Assembly (NCBI GenBank): GCA_028287505.1
Contig: JAQBPN010000089.1
Location: forward strand, 1 to 60,072
DNA: 60,072 bases
From: Fibrobacterota bacterium
GTDB taxonomy: Bacteria; Fibrobacterota; Fibrobacteria; UBA11236
Reading direction: 5' to 3'
In this document: in pieces, positions 8,378-17,731 of the stretch
Layout: each line of letters opens with the position of its first letter
Position numbering within the stretch: position 1 is the stretch's first letter
Position numbers and translations under genes: made by a program
The notes under the pieces: generated by a model
Told to the model about the DNA's origin: nothing
Seen by the model: the letters and a program-made list of their open reading frames with translations, nothing else
Database searches by the model: none

Positions 8378-10381
8378 ATGTCCATCTTCCGCCTAGAAGC
8401 CCCTTTTGCTCCCGCCGGTGATCAGCCCGCGGCCATCGAACAACTGACGGCCGGTTTCCGCGCCGGGGAGAAATTCCAGACCCTGATGGGTGTGACCGGT
8501 TCGGGCAAGACCTTCACCATGGCCAACGTCATCCAGGAGATTTCCAAACCCACTTTGATCATCTCCCACAACAAGACCCTGGCGGCCCAGCTTTACCAGG
8601 AGTTCAAGGCGTTTTTCCCCAAGAACGCGGTGGAGTACTTCGTCAGCTATTACGACTATTACCAGCCGGAAGCCTATGTCCCCTCCAGCGATACCTTCAT
8701 CGAGAAGGATTCCAGCCAGAACGATGAGATAGACAAGCTTCGCCTGCGCGCGACCATGTCCCTCATGTCCCGGAAAGACGTGGTGGTGGTCTCGTCCGTC
8801 TCGTGCATATATGGGTTGGGAACCCCTACCGAGTACCGTAAGATGATGGTCGAGGTGAAGGTGGGCGACTCCATTGAGCGCAACGAGTTGCTGCGCAAGT
8901 TCGTGGACATCTACTACAGCCGCAACGACTTCGATTTCCGCCGCGGGACCTTCCGGGTGCGCGGGGATGTGGTGGAAGTCCATCCCGCCTATGACGATTT
9001 CGCCTATCGCTTCGAGTTCTTCGGGGACGAGGTGGAAAAGATCCGGCGCATCAATCTGATCACGGGCGAAGAAGAAGCCCAGTTGGACTCCATCCTGATC
9101 TATCCGGCCCGGCATTACGTGACCAGCGAGCAGGGAATGGATCGCGTGCTGAGGGACATCCGCCACGAACTGGACGAGACCCTCAAGAAGTTCACCTCCG
9201 AAAACAAGCTTCTGGAAGCCCAGCGCCTGAGCCAGCGCACCATGTACGATATGGAAATGCTCAAGGAAGTGGGGCATTGCCCGGGGGTGGAGAACTATTC
9301 CCGCATCCTGGAAAATCGCGCCGTGGGAACGCCGCCCTCCACCCTGATGGACTTTTTCGGCGACGACTACCTGCTCATCCTGGACGAATCCCATGTAACG
9401 GTTCCCCAGATTGGAGCCATGTACAACGGTGACCGCTCGCGTAAGGAAAACCTCGTCAATTACGGGTTCCGGCTCCCCTGCGCCCTGGACAACCGTCCCT
9501 TGAAGTTCAGCGAGTTCGAAGGCAAGATTCCCGCCACTCTGTTCGTTTCGGCCACGCCCGCGGACTACGAACTGCAGAAGTCCGGCGGCGTGGTGGTGGA
9601 GCAGATCATCCGTCCCACGGGCCTGCTGGATCCGGAAGTGGAAGTGCGGCGGACCAAGGGCCAGATCGACGACATCCTGAACGAGATCGCCTTGCGCATC
9701 CCCAAGAACGAGCGCATCCTGATCACCACCTTGACCAAACGCAGCGCCGAAGATCTGACGGAATACCTGCAACAGGCCGGCCTCAAGGTGCGGTACATGC
9801 ATTCCGATACCGACACCTTGACCCGCAGCGAAATCATCAAGGAGTTACGCGAGGGGACCATCGATATCCTGGTCGGAATCAATCTCTTGAGAGAGGGATT
9901 GGATTTGCCGGAAGTCTCCCTGGTGGTGATCCTGGACGCCGACAAGGAAGGTTTCCTGCGCAGCAACCGGTCCCTGATCCAGACCATAGGCCGGGCGGCC
10001 CGTCATCTCCATGGCCGGGTCATCCTCTTCGCGGACCAGATGACCGCGAGCATGCGTTACGCTATTGACGAGACCAACAAACGGCGCGCCAAGCAGGAAG
10101 AATCCAACCGCCGGACGGGAATGATCCCGCGCGGTGTGGTCCGGGAAATCCACAAGCATCTGCAATTGGTTCCCGATGTGGATTACAGCATCGACCTGAA
10201 GGCCCTCATGGTCGCCGAGGAAGATGCCGCCTATGTCGCAGCCGAAGGGGATGGGTCCGCGCCCAAGGGAAACCCCGACGTCGAAGCCCTGCGCAAAGAG
10301 ATGCGCGAGGCTGCCGCGAATCTTGAATTCGAAAAGGCCGCCCATTTCCGGGACCGAATCCGCAAGCTTGAAGGCGGCTGA
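8378..10381 (+). CDS. uvrB: Excinuclease ABC subunit B
   Basis: UvrB is the damage-verification helicase of nucleotide excision repair; it is loaded by UvrA and recruits UvrC. The 667-residue length is normal. Walker A is GVTGSGKTF at about residues 40-48. The beta-hairpin region YYDYYQPEAYVPSSDTFIEK, the DESH box (LILDESHVTVPQI) and the helicase motifs LVGINLLREGLDLPE and QTIGRAARH follow. The C-terminal UVR motif, which contacts UvrC, is at about residues 630-665 (ALRKEMREAAANLEFEKAA). The start at 8378 matches the family N-terminus (FRLEAPFAPAGDQPAAI). No operon partner is evident. No LexA-like operator of the type proposed for recA is seen upstream. Confidence 0.98.
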   Translation: MSIFRLEAPFAPAGDQPAAIEQLTAGFRAGEKFQTLMGVTGSGKTFTMANVIQEISKPTLIISHNKTLAAQLYQEFKAFFPKNAVEYFVSYYDYYQPEAYVPSSDTFIEKDSSQNDEIDKLRLRATMSLMSRKDVVVVSSVSCIYGLGTPTEYRKMMVEVKVGDSIERNELLRKFVDIYYSRNDFDFRRGTFRVRGDVVEVHPAYDDFAYRFEFFGDEVEKIRRINLITGEEEAQLDSILIYPARHYVTSEQGMDRVLRDIRHELDETLKKFTSENKLLEAQRLSQRTMYDMEMLKEVGHCPGVENYSRILENRAVGTPPSTLMDFFGDDYLLILDESHVTVPQIGAMYNGDRSRKENLVNYGFRLPCALDNRPLKFSEFEGKIPATLFVSATPADYELQKSGGVVVEQIIRPTGLLDPEVEVRRTKGQIDDILNEIALRIPKNERILITTLTKRSAEDLTEYLQQAGLKVRYMHSDTDTLTRSEIIKELREGTIDILVGINLLREGLDLPEVSLVVILDADKEGFLRSNRSLIQTIGRAARHLHGRVILFADQMTASMRYAIDETNKRRAKQEESNRRTGMIPRGVVREIHKHLQLVPDVDYSIDLKALMVAEEDAAYVAAEGDGSAPKGNPDVEALRKEMREAAANLEFEKAAHFRDRIRKLEGG

Positions 10382-10621
10382 CGCGGATCACATCACTCCT
10401 GGCGATTCCTCCTACATTCCAACTTTCCGAATTGTATTACTGGATTAATTCCGGTTGAATCGGGAGTTATAACATTTTCATCCTAACCACCCTCTTGGTA
10501 ACCATGAATGGCTATCGTTCAGGAGCATTGGATCAAAGGATTACGGGGGCATTCTTCCCAATTACAGACAGTGCGGGAATTGATATAAGAGCGGGAAATA
10601 CCATTAATTACCTATTGCACT

Positions 10622-10650
10622 TTGTCTTTTATATTTATTTTTTGCATAAT
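10622..10650 (+). promoter_or_regulatory. Predicted sigma70-type promoter for the small lipoprotein gene
   Basis: TTGTCT (10622-10627) and CATAAT (10645-10650) are spaced by 17 bases in a strikingly AT-rich patch upstream of the gene starting at 10695. The rest of the gap 10382-10621 shows no gene or other recognisable site. Confidence 0.5.
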
Positions 10651-10654
10651 GAAC

Positions 10655-10674
10655 CGGTTGATTTTTATCAACCG
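10655..10674 (+). promoter_or_regulatory. 5' UTR stem-loop
   Basis: CGGTTGAT and ATCAACCG form a perfect 8-base stem with a TTTT loop. It begins about 5 bases past the predicted -10 box and ends 8 bases before the AAGGAG ribosome site. A hairpin at the extreme 5' end of a message is a known stabilising arrangement. Confidence 0.5.
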
Positions 10675-10694
10675 AAAAACTTAAGGAGTACTGC

Positions 10695-11300
10695 ATGTTG
10701 GCTTTGGGAAAAATGAAGAAAATCTCTCTCGGTGGAATGGTTGCCGGCGCTTTGATCGTTGCGAGCTCGTTTTCCGTGACCGGTTGCTTGACCGATGATA
10801 AGAAGACCGATTCGACCGCCACAGGAACGCACACTGCATTCCCCGCGGCCACCACCATCGCCGCCGGCGCTCAGGGTGCCGCCTTGGGATCCGTGCTCGA
10901 TCTCGACACCAAGACCGCATTGACTTCCGCCCAGGCCAACGCGGCCCAGAGCAGCATCGACCTCGTATTCATGTTCTATGCCGGTGCGTTCCACATGGAC
11001 AATCCCAAAGCCGCCCGCCTCGCCGGTATCGCCAACTCCATCAACCTGACCAACACCTATACGGAAGCGTCCCTCAAGGACACCAAAATCGTGAAGGTTT
11101 CGGCCGCTCCCGCGGATCAGGAAGCCGCCAAAGTCGCCTTCGACGGCGGCACCGCTTCTCCGAGCAACGTAATCGTCGGCGGTGAATTCTTCCTCGTCGA
11201 GACCACCAGCGGCAAAATCAGCTTGGTCAAGGTCGGAGCCATCGTCGGTACGGACAAGCTGGCCAACGCCAACTTCGACGTCTCCATTTCCACCATCTAA
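10695..11300 (+). CDS. Small lipoprotein of unknown function
   Basis: This is a 201-residue lipoprotein. The signal peptide runs MKKISLGGMVAGALIVASS to a lipobox VTGC, and a Thr/Asp-rich linker (DDKKTDSTATGTHT) follows the lipidated Cys. The remainder is Ala-rich with few Cys or Trp and ends in short beta-like segments (NVIVGGEFFLVETTSG, LANANFDVSIST). The AAGGAG at 10683-10688 supports the ATG at 10695. A good promoter, a 5' hairpin and a strong terminator make it a stand-alone unit, probably well expressed. No family is recognised. It is not related in sequence to the other lipoproteins of this window as far as I can see. Confidence 0.75.
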   Translation: MLALGKMKKISLGGMVAGALIVASSFSVTGCLTDDKKTDSTATGTHTAFPAATTIAAGAQGAALGSVLDLDTKTALTSAQANAAQSSIDLVFMFYAGAFHMDNPKAARLAGIANSINLTNTYTEASLKDTKIVKVSAAPADQEAAKVAFDGGTASPSNVIVGGEFFLVETTSGKISLVKVGAIVGTDKLANANFDVSISTI

Positions 11301-11322
11301 TCTTCGCTTCCATTGCGAGATG

Positions 11323-11352
11323 AACGCCATCCCCCAGGGGATGGCGTTTTTT
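11323..11352 (+). terminator. Intrinsic terminator of the small lipoprotein gene
   Basis: AACGCCATCCCC pairs with GGGATGGCGTT across a 3-4 base loop and runs into six T. It is located 22 bases after the TAA. Confidence 0.85.
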
Positions 11353-11480
11353 GTTGGCCGGTTCCGTGCGGGCAGCGGGAGCTCCGGCATTTCGTACCGC
11401 CATTCCGGAACGCGAGAATTCCCAATTCACCCCGCAAAAACTAGATTTACGTTTTCCCATCCAGGCAAGGAGCCCGTTCC

Positions 11481-14189
11481 ATGAAGGTCCTAAAACGAAT
11501 CATTCTCGCGGGCATAGTACTTGTGCTCCTCCTGAGCCTGGGCGCCTATTTCGCCATCAAGATCGCGTTTCCCCCGGCCAAAATCAAGGAGCTGGTGCAC
11601 AAGCACGGCTCCGAGGCCCTGAACCGGGACGTCAGCGTGCAGGACGTTTCCATCCGGGTATTTCCCAACCTCAAGCTTTCCGTCAGCGAGATCAACGTCG
11701 CGAATGCCCCGGGGTTTTCCACGGATCCCTGCATCAAGCTCCGCGAGCTCGCGCTTTCCATCAACTTCCTGTCCCTCCTGAGATTCTCCCCGGTCGTGAA
11801 TGAAATCAAGCTGGTGGATCCGGAAATCCTCTATGAGGTCTCCAAGGACGGGCACAACAATCTTGAGGGAATCGGCAAGGCGGCGGATACCGCCAAGGTG
11901 GCCAAGGACACCTCGAAGACGATCGAGAGCCCCGCCGCCGTGGCGTTGAAGTCCTTCATGATCGAGAACGGGCGCGTACGTTACCGCGATCTCAAGAGCG
12001 GGCGCGAGCTCATCCTGGACAAGATCAACCAGAGCGTTTCCCTGGACCTGGATCAGCGGCTGGAAGACGTGAACACCAAAGGCAAGCTGGAGATTTCGGA
12101 AATCAGGGTCTCGGATTCGGCTTCCGGATTGCGCAAGGGTAACATCAAGATTACCGTCCGCCATGACATCCACCTGAACCTGCCCGGGGAACGCCTCCAG
12201 GTCAGGAGCCTGGAACTGGGCTTCCAGGACATCCGCGCCACCGTCAAGGGCGAGGCCACCAAATTCATGACCAAGCCCCCGGTGCTGGACTTCAGCCTTT
12301 CCGCTCCGGACATCCGGCTGGCGTCCGTGTTGAAGGAAGTGCCCGCCAGCCTTTCCCCGGACATCCCCAAGCTCAGCGCCAAGGGCGTTGCGGCCCTGGA
12401 GGCGCATATCAAGGGCGCCCTGGACTCGGTCAACATGCCCGACGTGATGGCCCATTTCACCATCCGCGACGGCGGCGTCAGCCATAAGGATCTTCCCGCC
12501 GGGATCGAAAACATGAATCTGGAACTGGACCTGGCGGGCGACAGTCTGAAGTTGGGACGGTTCGCCTTCGACCTGGGAGGCAATCCCGTTTCCATGGACG
12601 GCCTGGTGACCTCCCTCCGGAAACCGGTTCCCATGCTGCAGGATTTCAACGTGAACGCCTTGTTGGACATCGGAAAGCTGGTTCCGCTCCTGCAGAAGCT
12701 CGCCATGGTGGATAAGGAACTGAAGGCGGAAGGCCTGGTCCAGGCCAAGATCAAGGCCGCAGGGCCCTTGGATCCCAACGCTCCCCAGAACCTGCGCGCC
12801 GCCGGCACCGTGGACCTCAAGAACGTGGCGGCGGAGGGCAAGCCCTTGCCCCAGCCCCTCAAGCTGAGCGGCCAGGTCAAAATCGACAACGATAAGATCG
12901 GCGAGAACCTGAGCGTGCACATCGGATCTTCCGATCTCACGGTTAACGGCACCGTCGCCAACTATTTGGCCATGGTGATGCCCAAGGCCGCCAAAGGAGC
13001 CAGGACCAAGGCCAAAATCGCCGTGCAGTCCTCCTTCCTCAACCTGGACGAACTGATGCCGGGCGGGGAAAAGAAACCGGAAAAGGAAAGCGCTCCCATG
13101 ACCTCCTGGCCCAGCTTGCCCAAGCTGGACGCGGATGTCGACGTGAAGCTTGCCAAGACCCAGCTCATGAATCTGGCCATGACCGACTACTCCTCCAAAA
13201 CCACCTTGGCCGGGGGCATAGTGACCACGGCCATGAAGGGAACCCTCTACTCCGGAGGCTTCACCTCCTCCTTGAAAGCGGATTTGCACGACACCAGCGA
13301 TGCGGACGTCGCCCTCAAGCTGGACGTGAACCACGTGGAAGCCAACGATTTCATCTCCCGTCTGAACGACCACCTGCCCGGCAGCAACCGCCTGATGAAA
13401 AGCCTCTCCCGGGCGGACAGCACCATCTTCGGAAAGTTCAACCTGAACATGGACGTCAGGACCCACGGCACGCCCCAGGTGGTGGCCGACAACCTGGCCG
13501 GCAAGATCGCCTTCGCATTGAACGACGGCAAGCTGATGGAAACGGGACTGGTGAAGGGCCTATCGGACGCTCTTTCCAAGGTCAGCAAGTCCCTGGCCTT
13601 CCATGAGTTCACCTTCTCCAATTTCAAATCGGACCTGGAGGCCGCCAACGGCAAGCTCCTGGTCAAGGATGCCAGCATCTCCGAATCCGTGGTGGGCGGC
13701 ATCATGGCGGCGGGAGCCATCGGCTTCGACAATACCCTGGACCTTTCCCTGGAAAGCCACCTTCCCCCCAATCTCAGTTCCGGCGTCCTGGGCGCGGGCA
13801 GCGCCTTGGCCTCGGAAGTGGCCAAGCTCAGCCAGATCCCGGCGCTGGGAGGCGCCAGCCTGGTCCCGGTGGACAAGGCCGGCCGCGCCGTGATTTACTT
13901 CCTGGTAGGCGGCACCTTGTCCAAACCCAGCTTCACCCTGGATGCCAAGCGCATGGCCACGGAAGCCACCTCCGGCGCCAAGAGCGCGCTCAGCGACGCG
14001 CTTAACAAGAAGAAACTGGAATTGAAGGGCCAGGCCGATGCCGAAAAGGCCAAGGCGGAAGCGGCCGCCAAGGCCAGAATCGACGAGGAAAAGAAGAAGC
14101 TGGACGCCGCCGCGGAACAACAGAAGAAAAAAGGCACGGACGAGGCCAAAAAGCAGGGCAAAAAGGTGCTGAAGGGCCTCGGGCTCTGA
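11481..14189 (+). CDS. AsmA family protein
   Basis: This is a 902-residue inner-membrane-anchored periplasmic protein. One N-terminal membrane segment (IILAGIVLVLLLSLGAYFAIKI) is followed by the AsmA start motif region (EALNRDVSVQDVSIRVFPNL, then LSVSEINVANAPGF). Repeated amphipathic beta segments span the middle. The AsmA C-terminal region lies near residues 660-780 (FHEFTFSNFKSDLEAANGKL; AGAIGFDNTLDLSLESHL). The family includes bridge-like proteins linked to phospholipid transport to the outer membrane. The last 80 residues are a Lys/Ala/Glu-rich coiled coil (SALSDALNKKKLELKGQADA...), an addition I do not regard as standard. An AAGGAG ribosome site precedes the ATG. Confidence 0.88.
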   Translation: MKVLKRIILAGIVLVLLLSLGAYFAIKIAFPPAKIKELVHKHGSEALNRDVSVQDVSIRVFPNLKLSVSEINVANAPGFSTDPCIKLRELALSINFLSLLRFSPVVNEIKLVDPEILYEVSKDGHNNLEGIGKAADTAKVAKDTSKTIESPAAVALKSFMIENGRVRYRDLKSGRELILDKINQSVSLDLDQRLEDVNTKGKLEISEIRVSDSASGLRKGNIKITVRHDIHLNLPGERLQVRSLELGFQDIRATVKGEATKFMTKPPVLDFSLSAPDIRLASVLKEVPASLSPDIPKLSAKGVAALEAHIKGALDSVNMPDVMAHFTIRDGGVSHKDLPAGIENMNLELDLAGDSLKLGRFAFDLGGNPVSMDGLVTSLRKPVPMLQDFNVNALLDIGKLVPLLQKLAMVDKELKAEGLVQAKIKAAGPLDPNAPQNLRAAGTVDLKNVAAEGKPLPQPLKLSGQVKIDNDKIGENLSVHIGSSDLTVNGTVANYLAMVMPKAAKGARTKAKIAVQSSFLNLDELMPGGEKKPEKESAPMTSWPSLPKLDADVDVKLAKTQLMNLAMTDYSSKTTLAGGIVTTAMKGTLYSGGFTSSLKADLHDTSDADVALKLDVNHVEANDFISRLNDHLPGSNRLMKSLSRADSTIFGKFNLNMDVRTHGTPQVVADNLAGKIAFALNDGKLMETGLVKGLSDALSKVSKSLAFHEFTFSNFKSDLEAANGKLLVKDASISESVVGGIMAAGAIGFDNTLDLSLESHLPPNLSSGVLGAGSALASEVAKLSQIPALGGASLVPVDKAGRAVIYFLVGGTLSKPSFTLDAKRMATEATSGAKSALSDALNKKKLELKGQADAEKAKAEAAAKARIDEEKKKLDAAAEQQKKKGTDEAKKQGKKVLKGLGL

Positions 14190-14240
14190 TTCACCGGCGC
14201 CGGCCGCGGGGATTTCCGCGCGTCCGGCCCTGCGGCCGCT

Positions 14241-14975
14241 TCATAGTACGGCGTCCAAAAGCTTAAGGAACCTCTCCAAAGCATTCGATCCAGCCGCTCT
14301 GGCATTTACGGATCCCTTCGCCACATTCAAGGTCACGGCACGCGACTCGAGCGCCTGGGGCAGGCCGTAGGCGTTCGCACCCATCAGGGAGAGCTTCATC
14401 TCGGCATCGATTTTGTAGGGGATGTCCTTGCCCTCCACAATGGCCTTCCAGGCGGCCTTGGAAAAGACCGGATTGTCCAAGCGTAGCGGGAAGGTTACCG
14501 GTACCACGGTGTCGGCGCCCGGGCCCACCGAGAATGCGGGTATGGCGCCGATGGCGCTCGGGTCGGACGCCGATGTGTTCAAGACCCTCAGGTGGCCGTT
14601 GGCGCCGTCGAAAACCGCCCGTTGCGCATGCGAGTTGGCGGCCTTGATGTCCACGCGTACGTCCACCCCGAACTGGCCCAGGAACGATTTGTCGCGGGAA
14701 AACAGGTCGAGGGATGCGCTGAGGAGGTTGGACGGGTAGACCAGATGGGATACATCCAGGCGGTCCACGGAAAAGCGGACGCCCAGGATGCCGAGCCTTT
14801 GCTTGAGGGCGTCGAAAGCGCTGCAGCCCGTCAACAGCAAGGCCGCCAGAACGGCGGCGGGGAATGCGGATCGGGTGCTTCCGAAACGCGACAAGGACGT
14901 TTCGATCCGGGTCGCCTCGACCCGGATCGCTTCGACCCGCGGGTTCGCAAGCTTGGGAAAATCGGTTTCCGCCAC
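14241..14975 (-). CDS. LEA14-like (WHy domain) lipoprotein
   Basis: The protein has 244 residues. A perfect AAGGAGG lies 6 bases before the GTG at 14975, so this start is well supported. It nevertheless leaves an unusually long polar leader before the lipobox LLLTGC near residue 51. The leader contains a short repeat (VEAIRVEATRIE) encoded by a 12-base inverted repeat. The mature part resembles the LEA14/water-stress-hypersensitive fold, with a Leu-rich segment VSHLVYPSNLLSASLDLFSRD and alternating strands about residues 65-200. In bacteria these are periplasmic lipoproteins of uncertain function. It converges on the AsmA gene with 51 bases between, which hold no clear terminator. Confidence 0.65.
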   Translation of the reverse strand: MAETDFPKLANPRVEAIRVEATRIETSLSRFGSTRSAFPAAVLAALLLTGCSAFDALKQRLGILGVRFSVDRLDVSHLVYPSNLLSASLDLFSRDKSFLGQFGVDVRVDIKAANSHAQRAVFDGANGHLRVLNTSASDPSAIGAIPAFSVGPGADTVVPVTFPLRLDNPVFSKAAWKAIVEGKDIPYKIDAEMKLSLMGANAYGLPQALESRAVTLNVAKGSVNARAAGSNALERFLKLLDAVL

Positions 14976-15075
14976 GGCGTTCCTCCTTGCCGGCCAAGGC
15001 CGGGCACTTCAAGATAGATTCGTCCGGATCGGCCGCAAGCGGCGCGTCCGGTGCAAACCGTTTCCTGAGGGTCCC

Positions 15076-17340
15076 TCAGCCGCGCAAGGGCGGAGGCGGG
15101 GGCGGATCGGACTGGAACTTGAAGAAACAGGCGGCCAGGGGCGGCGCGGTCAGCTCCAGCGAGTAGGGGAGGTTATGCATGGGAACGGGTTCCGTCCGCT
15201 TGCCGCCCATATTGCCCAGGTTGCCGCCGCCGTAAACCTGCGAATCGCTATTGAAGACTTCCACGTAGAAGCCATCCAAAGGCGCGCCCAGGCGATAATT
15301 GTGGCGGGGGATGGGGCTGAAGTTGAAGAGGCAGAGGATCACTTCCTGGGGGCCCCCGCCTTCGCGGGGTTCGCCCTTGCGGAGGAAGGCCACGATGTTG
15401 TTGTCCTGATCGTGGAAATCCACCCACTGAAAGCCCGCATAGGAACTATCCAGTTCATACAAAGCGGGTTCCTGCTTGTAGATGGTGTTGAGGTCCCGCA
15501 CCAGCATCTGCAGGCCCTTATGGCGTTCGACCTGCAGCAAAGGCCAGTCGAGGGAAACGCCGGGATTCCATTCCAGCCATTGGCCGATTTCCAGGCCCAT
15601 GAAGTGGAGCTTCTTGCCGGGATGGGCGAAGAGGTAGGCGAATGCGGTGCGCACGTTGGCGAACTTCTGCCAATCGTCCCCGGGCATCTTGTTGGGGAGG
15701 GAGCCCTTGCCGTGCACCACTTCGTCATGGGACAGCACCAGGCAGAAGCGCTCGGAAAAGGCGTAGGACATCTCGAAGGTGAGCAGGCCCTGATGGTAAC
15801 GCCGGAACAACGGATCCTTGGAGAGGTAGGTCAGGAAATCGTTCATCCACCCCAGGTTCCATTTGTAATGGAATCCCAGGCCGCCATGATCGAGGGGATG
15901 GGTGACGCCGGGAAAGGCCGAGCTCTCCTCCGCAATCATCAAGGTATGGGGGAAATGCTGGGCTACCACCGAGTTCAGGTGCTTCAGGAATTCCACCGCT
16001 TCGTGGTTGGTATTGCTGCCGTCCGGGTTGGGAATCCAGGCCCCGTTTTCACGGGCGTAGTCCAGATAGAGCATGGAAGCCACCGCATCCACGCGCAATC
16101 CGTCGATGTGGAATTCCTCCATCCAATAGATGGCGTTGGCGATGAGGAAGTTGCTCACCTCGTGCCGGCTGTAATTGAAAATGCGCGTGCCCCACTGGGG
16201 ATGGCTGCCCTTGCGGGGATCCTCGTGGGCGTAAAGGGACGTGCCGTCGAAGAAGTCCAATCCGTGGAGATCGGATGGAAAATGGGCCGGGACCCAGTCC
16301 AGGATCACGCCCAGTCCGGCCTGATGGCATTTGTCCACGAAGGATTTGAACTGCGCCGGCGTGCCGAAGCGTTTGGTGGGCGCGTAATAGCCTATGACTT
16401 GGTAGCCCCAGGACTCGTCCAAAGGATGCTCCTGGACGGGCATCAGTTCCAGATGCGTATAGCCCATTCCCGTCACGTACGGAATCAGGCGATCCGCCAG
16501 CTCGTCGTAAGTCAGGAATCCGGATTCGCGGCCCGGATTCTTCTGCCATGATCCCAGATGGGCCTCATAGATGGAGATGGGCTTGTTGTCCCTTTGCACC
16601 TGCGGGCGGATTCCGTTCCAGGCTTGATCGTTCCAGGTGTAAGGCGCCGGATCGGTGATGATGGCCGCGGTGCGGGGCCGCAATTCGGCTTCCTTCGCGT
16701 ACGGATCCATCTTTTCCACCTTGGCGCCGCCCAGGGTGTGGATGAGGAATTTATAGGCCTGTCCATGGCTCAATCCGGGTATGAAAGTCTCCCAGATGCC
16801 GGAGAAGGACAGTTTGCGCATCATATGGCTGCGCCCGTTCCATCCGTTGAAGTCCCCGATGACGGCTACGCCCCGGGCGTTGGGAGCCCACACGGCGAAA
16901 TGCACGCCTTGATGCCCCTGATGCTGGATCTGGTTCGCTCCCAGCTTTTTCCAAATCTGGTAATGCGTGCCTTTGCCGTACAGGAACACGTCATAATCGC
17001 TGAGCACGGGAAGAATGGAGTAGGGGTCTTCGTATTCCGTCACCTGTCCGGAGTGGTAGGTGGCGCGGATCCGGTAGGGAAAGAATTCCAGCCGGTCCGG
17101 AAAAAGGCACTCGAAAAGTCCGGTCCCGGAGCCGTACTCGCATTCGGCAAGGCCGCTCAGCGACCCTCCGTCATCCCAGAGGATTTCCACCTTCTTGAAT
17201 TGGGGATTGAATACCCGGATGACTCCCGAAGTCTGCCGGTTCACCGTGACATGGTGATAGCCGAGTTTCGAGAAGGGATCGACGCTTTCCAGATTCTCCA
17301 GGAGATGTAGCTCCTGGGGGGGTAACAGGCATTTTTTCAT
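15076..17340 (-). CDS. glgB: 1,4-alpha-glucan branching enzyme
   Basis: GlgB transfers alpha-1,4 glucan segments to alpha-1,6 branch points during glycogen synthesis. The 754-residue length fits the long form. An N-terminal beta domain (about residues 25-120) and a CBM48-type domain (GVHFAVWAPNARGVAVIGDF at about 145) come first. The GH13 barrel follows: GYTHLELMPVQEHPLDESWG, DWVPAHFPSD, DGLRVDAVASMLYLDY with the nucleophile Asp, MIAEESSAFPGVT with the acid/base Glu, and VLSHDEVVHGKGSL. The C-terminal beta domain includes LCLFNFSPIPRHNYRLG. It ends with a Pro-rich tail. No other glycogen gene is in the window. Confidence 0.97.
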   Translation of the reverse strand: MKKCLLPPQELHLLENLESVDPFSKLGYHHVTVNRQTSGVIRVFNPQFKKVEILWDDGGSLSGLAECEYGSGTGLFECLFPDRLEFFPYRIRATYHSGQVTEYEDPYSILPVLSDYDVFLYGKGTHYQIWKKLGANQIQHQGHQGVHFAVWAPNARGVAVIGDFNGWNGRSHMMRKLSFSGIWETFIPGLSHGQAYKFLIHTLGGAKVEKMDPYAKEAELRPRTAAIITDPAPYTWNDQAWNGIRPQVQRDNKPISIYEAHLGSWQKNPGRESGFLTYDELADRLIPYVTGMGYTHLELMPVQEHPLDESWGYQVIGYYAPTKRFGTPAQFKSFVDKCHQAGLGVILDWVPAHFPSDLHGLDFFDGTSLYAHEDPRKGSHPQWGTRIFNYSRHEVSNFLIANAIYWMEEFHIDGLRVDAVASMLYLDYARENGAWIPNPDGSNTNHEAVEFLKHLNSVVAQHFPHTLMIAEESSAFPGVTHPLDHGGLGFHYKWNLGWMNDFLTYLSKDPLFRRYHQGLLTFEMSYAFSERFCLVLSHDEVVHGKGSLPNKMPGDDWQKFANVRTAFAYLFAHPGKKLHFMGLEIGQWLEWNPGVSLDWPLLQVERHKGLQMLVRDLNTIYKQEPALYELDSSYAGFQWVDFHDQDNNIVAFLRKGEPREGGGPQEVILCLFNFSPIPRHNYRLGAPLDGFYVEVFNSDSQVYGGGNLGNMGGKRTEPVPMHNLPYSLELTAPPLAACFFKFQSDPPPPPPLRG

Positions 17341-17562
17341 GGCTACCGTAAATTAGTTATTAGAACCACTACCTGCCGAAATTACGACCGATAGGGAAGA
17401 TTTTGCGGGGCTTTGCTGCGAATGCTGCATGCATGATCATCGGGCCGCGCGCCGGCCGCGGAAACGCTTCATGTCGGGGATGAAAAAATCGTGGGGAAAA
17501 ATAACCCTGTCCCCGGAACCGGAAGCCTTCTTTTCGAAGGTCTCCGGCCCGAGGCGGGTTAG
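17341..17562. other. Gap between glgB and the tRNA pair, with a hairpin
   Basis: No gene is seen here. On the minus strand, downstream of tRNA-Asp, CCGGAGACCTTC and GAAGGCTTCCGG (17519-17547) form a stem with one mismatch and a 5-base loop. It may end the tRNA transcript, although the T-rich stretch follows only about 15 bases later. The part next to 17341 should contain the glgB promoter but no clear boxes are visible. Confidence 0.4.
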
Positions 17563-17639
17563 TGGCGGAATGGACGGGACTTGAACCCGCAACCCCTAGC
17601 GTGACAGGCTAGTACTCTAACCAATTGAGCTACCACTCC
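17563..17639 (-). tRNA. tRNA-Asp (anticodon GTC)
   Basis: The acceptor GGAGTGG pairs with CCATTCC (one G-T pair), with discriminator G and an encoded CCA. The anticodon loop is CTGTCAC on the stem CTAGC/GCTAG, giving GTC. The D arm TAGCTCAATTGGTTAGAG and the T loop GGGTTCAAGTCCC are present. The length is 77 bases. It is 8 bases downstream of tRNA-Val and almost certainly co-transcribed with it. Confidence 0.96.
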
Positions 17640-17647
17640 GTGTTAGT

Positions 17648-17725
17648 TGGTGGGCGTTGAGGGACTTGAACCCCCGACCCTCTGCGTGTAAAGCAGATGC
17701 TCTAAACCAACTGAGCTAAACGCCC
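17648..17725 (-). tRNA. tRNA-Val (anticodon TAC)
   Basis: The acceptor GGGCGTT pairs perfectly with AACGCCC, with discriminator A and an encoded CCA. The anticodon loop TTTACAC on the stem TCTGC/GCAGA gives TAC. The D arm is TAGCTCAGTTGGTTTAGAGC and the T loop GGGTTCAAGTCCC. It starts 6 bases after the stop of the small membrane protein upstream on the same strand, so protein gene and tRNAs may share a transcript. Confidence 0.96.
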
Positions 17726-17731
17726 GAAACC

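Noticed and set aside
10495-10716. 73-residue open frame upstream of the small lipoprotein
   Set aside because: It crosses the predicted promoter and 5' hairpin and overlaps the well-supported lipoprotein start.
11490-13466. 658-residue minus-strand open frame
   Set aside because: Shadow of the AsmA gene, which has the expected membrane anchor and family motifs on the plus strand.
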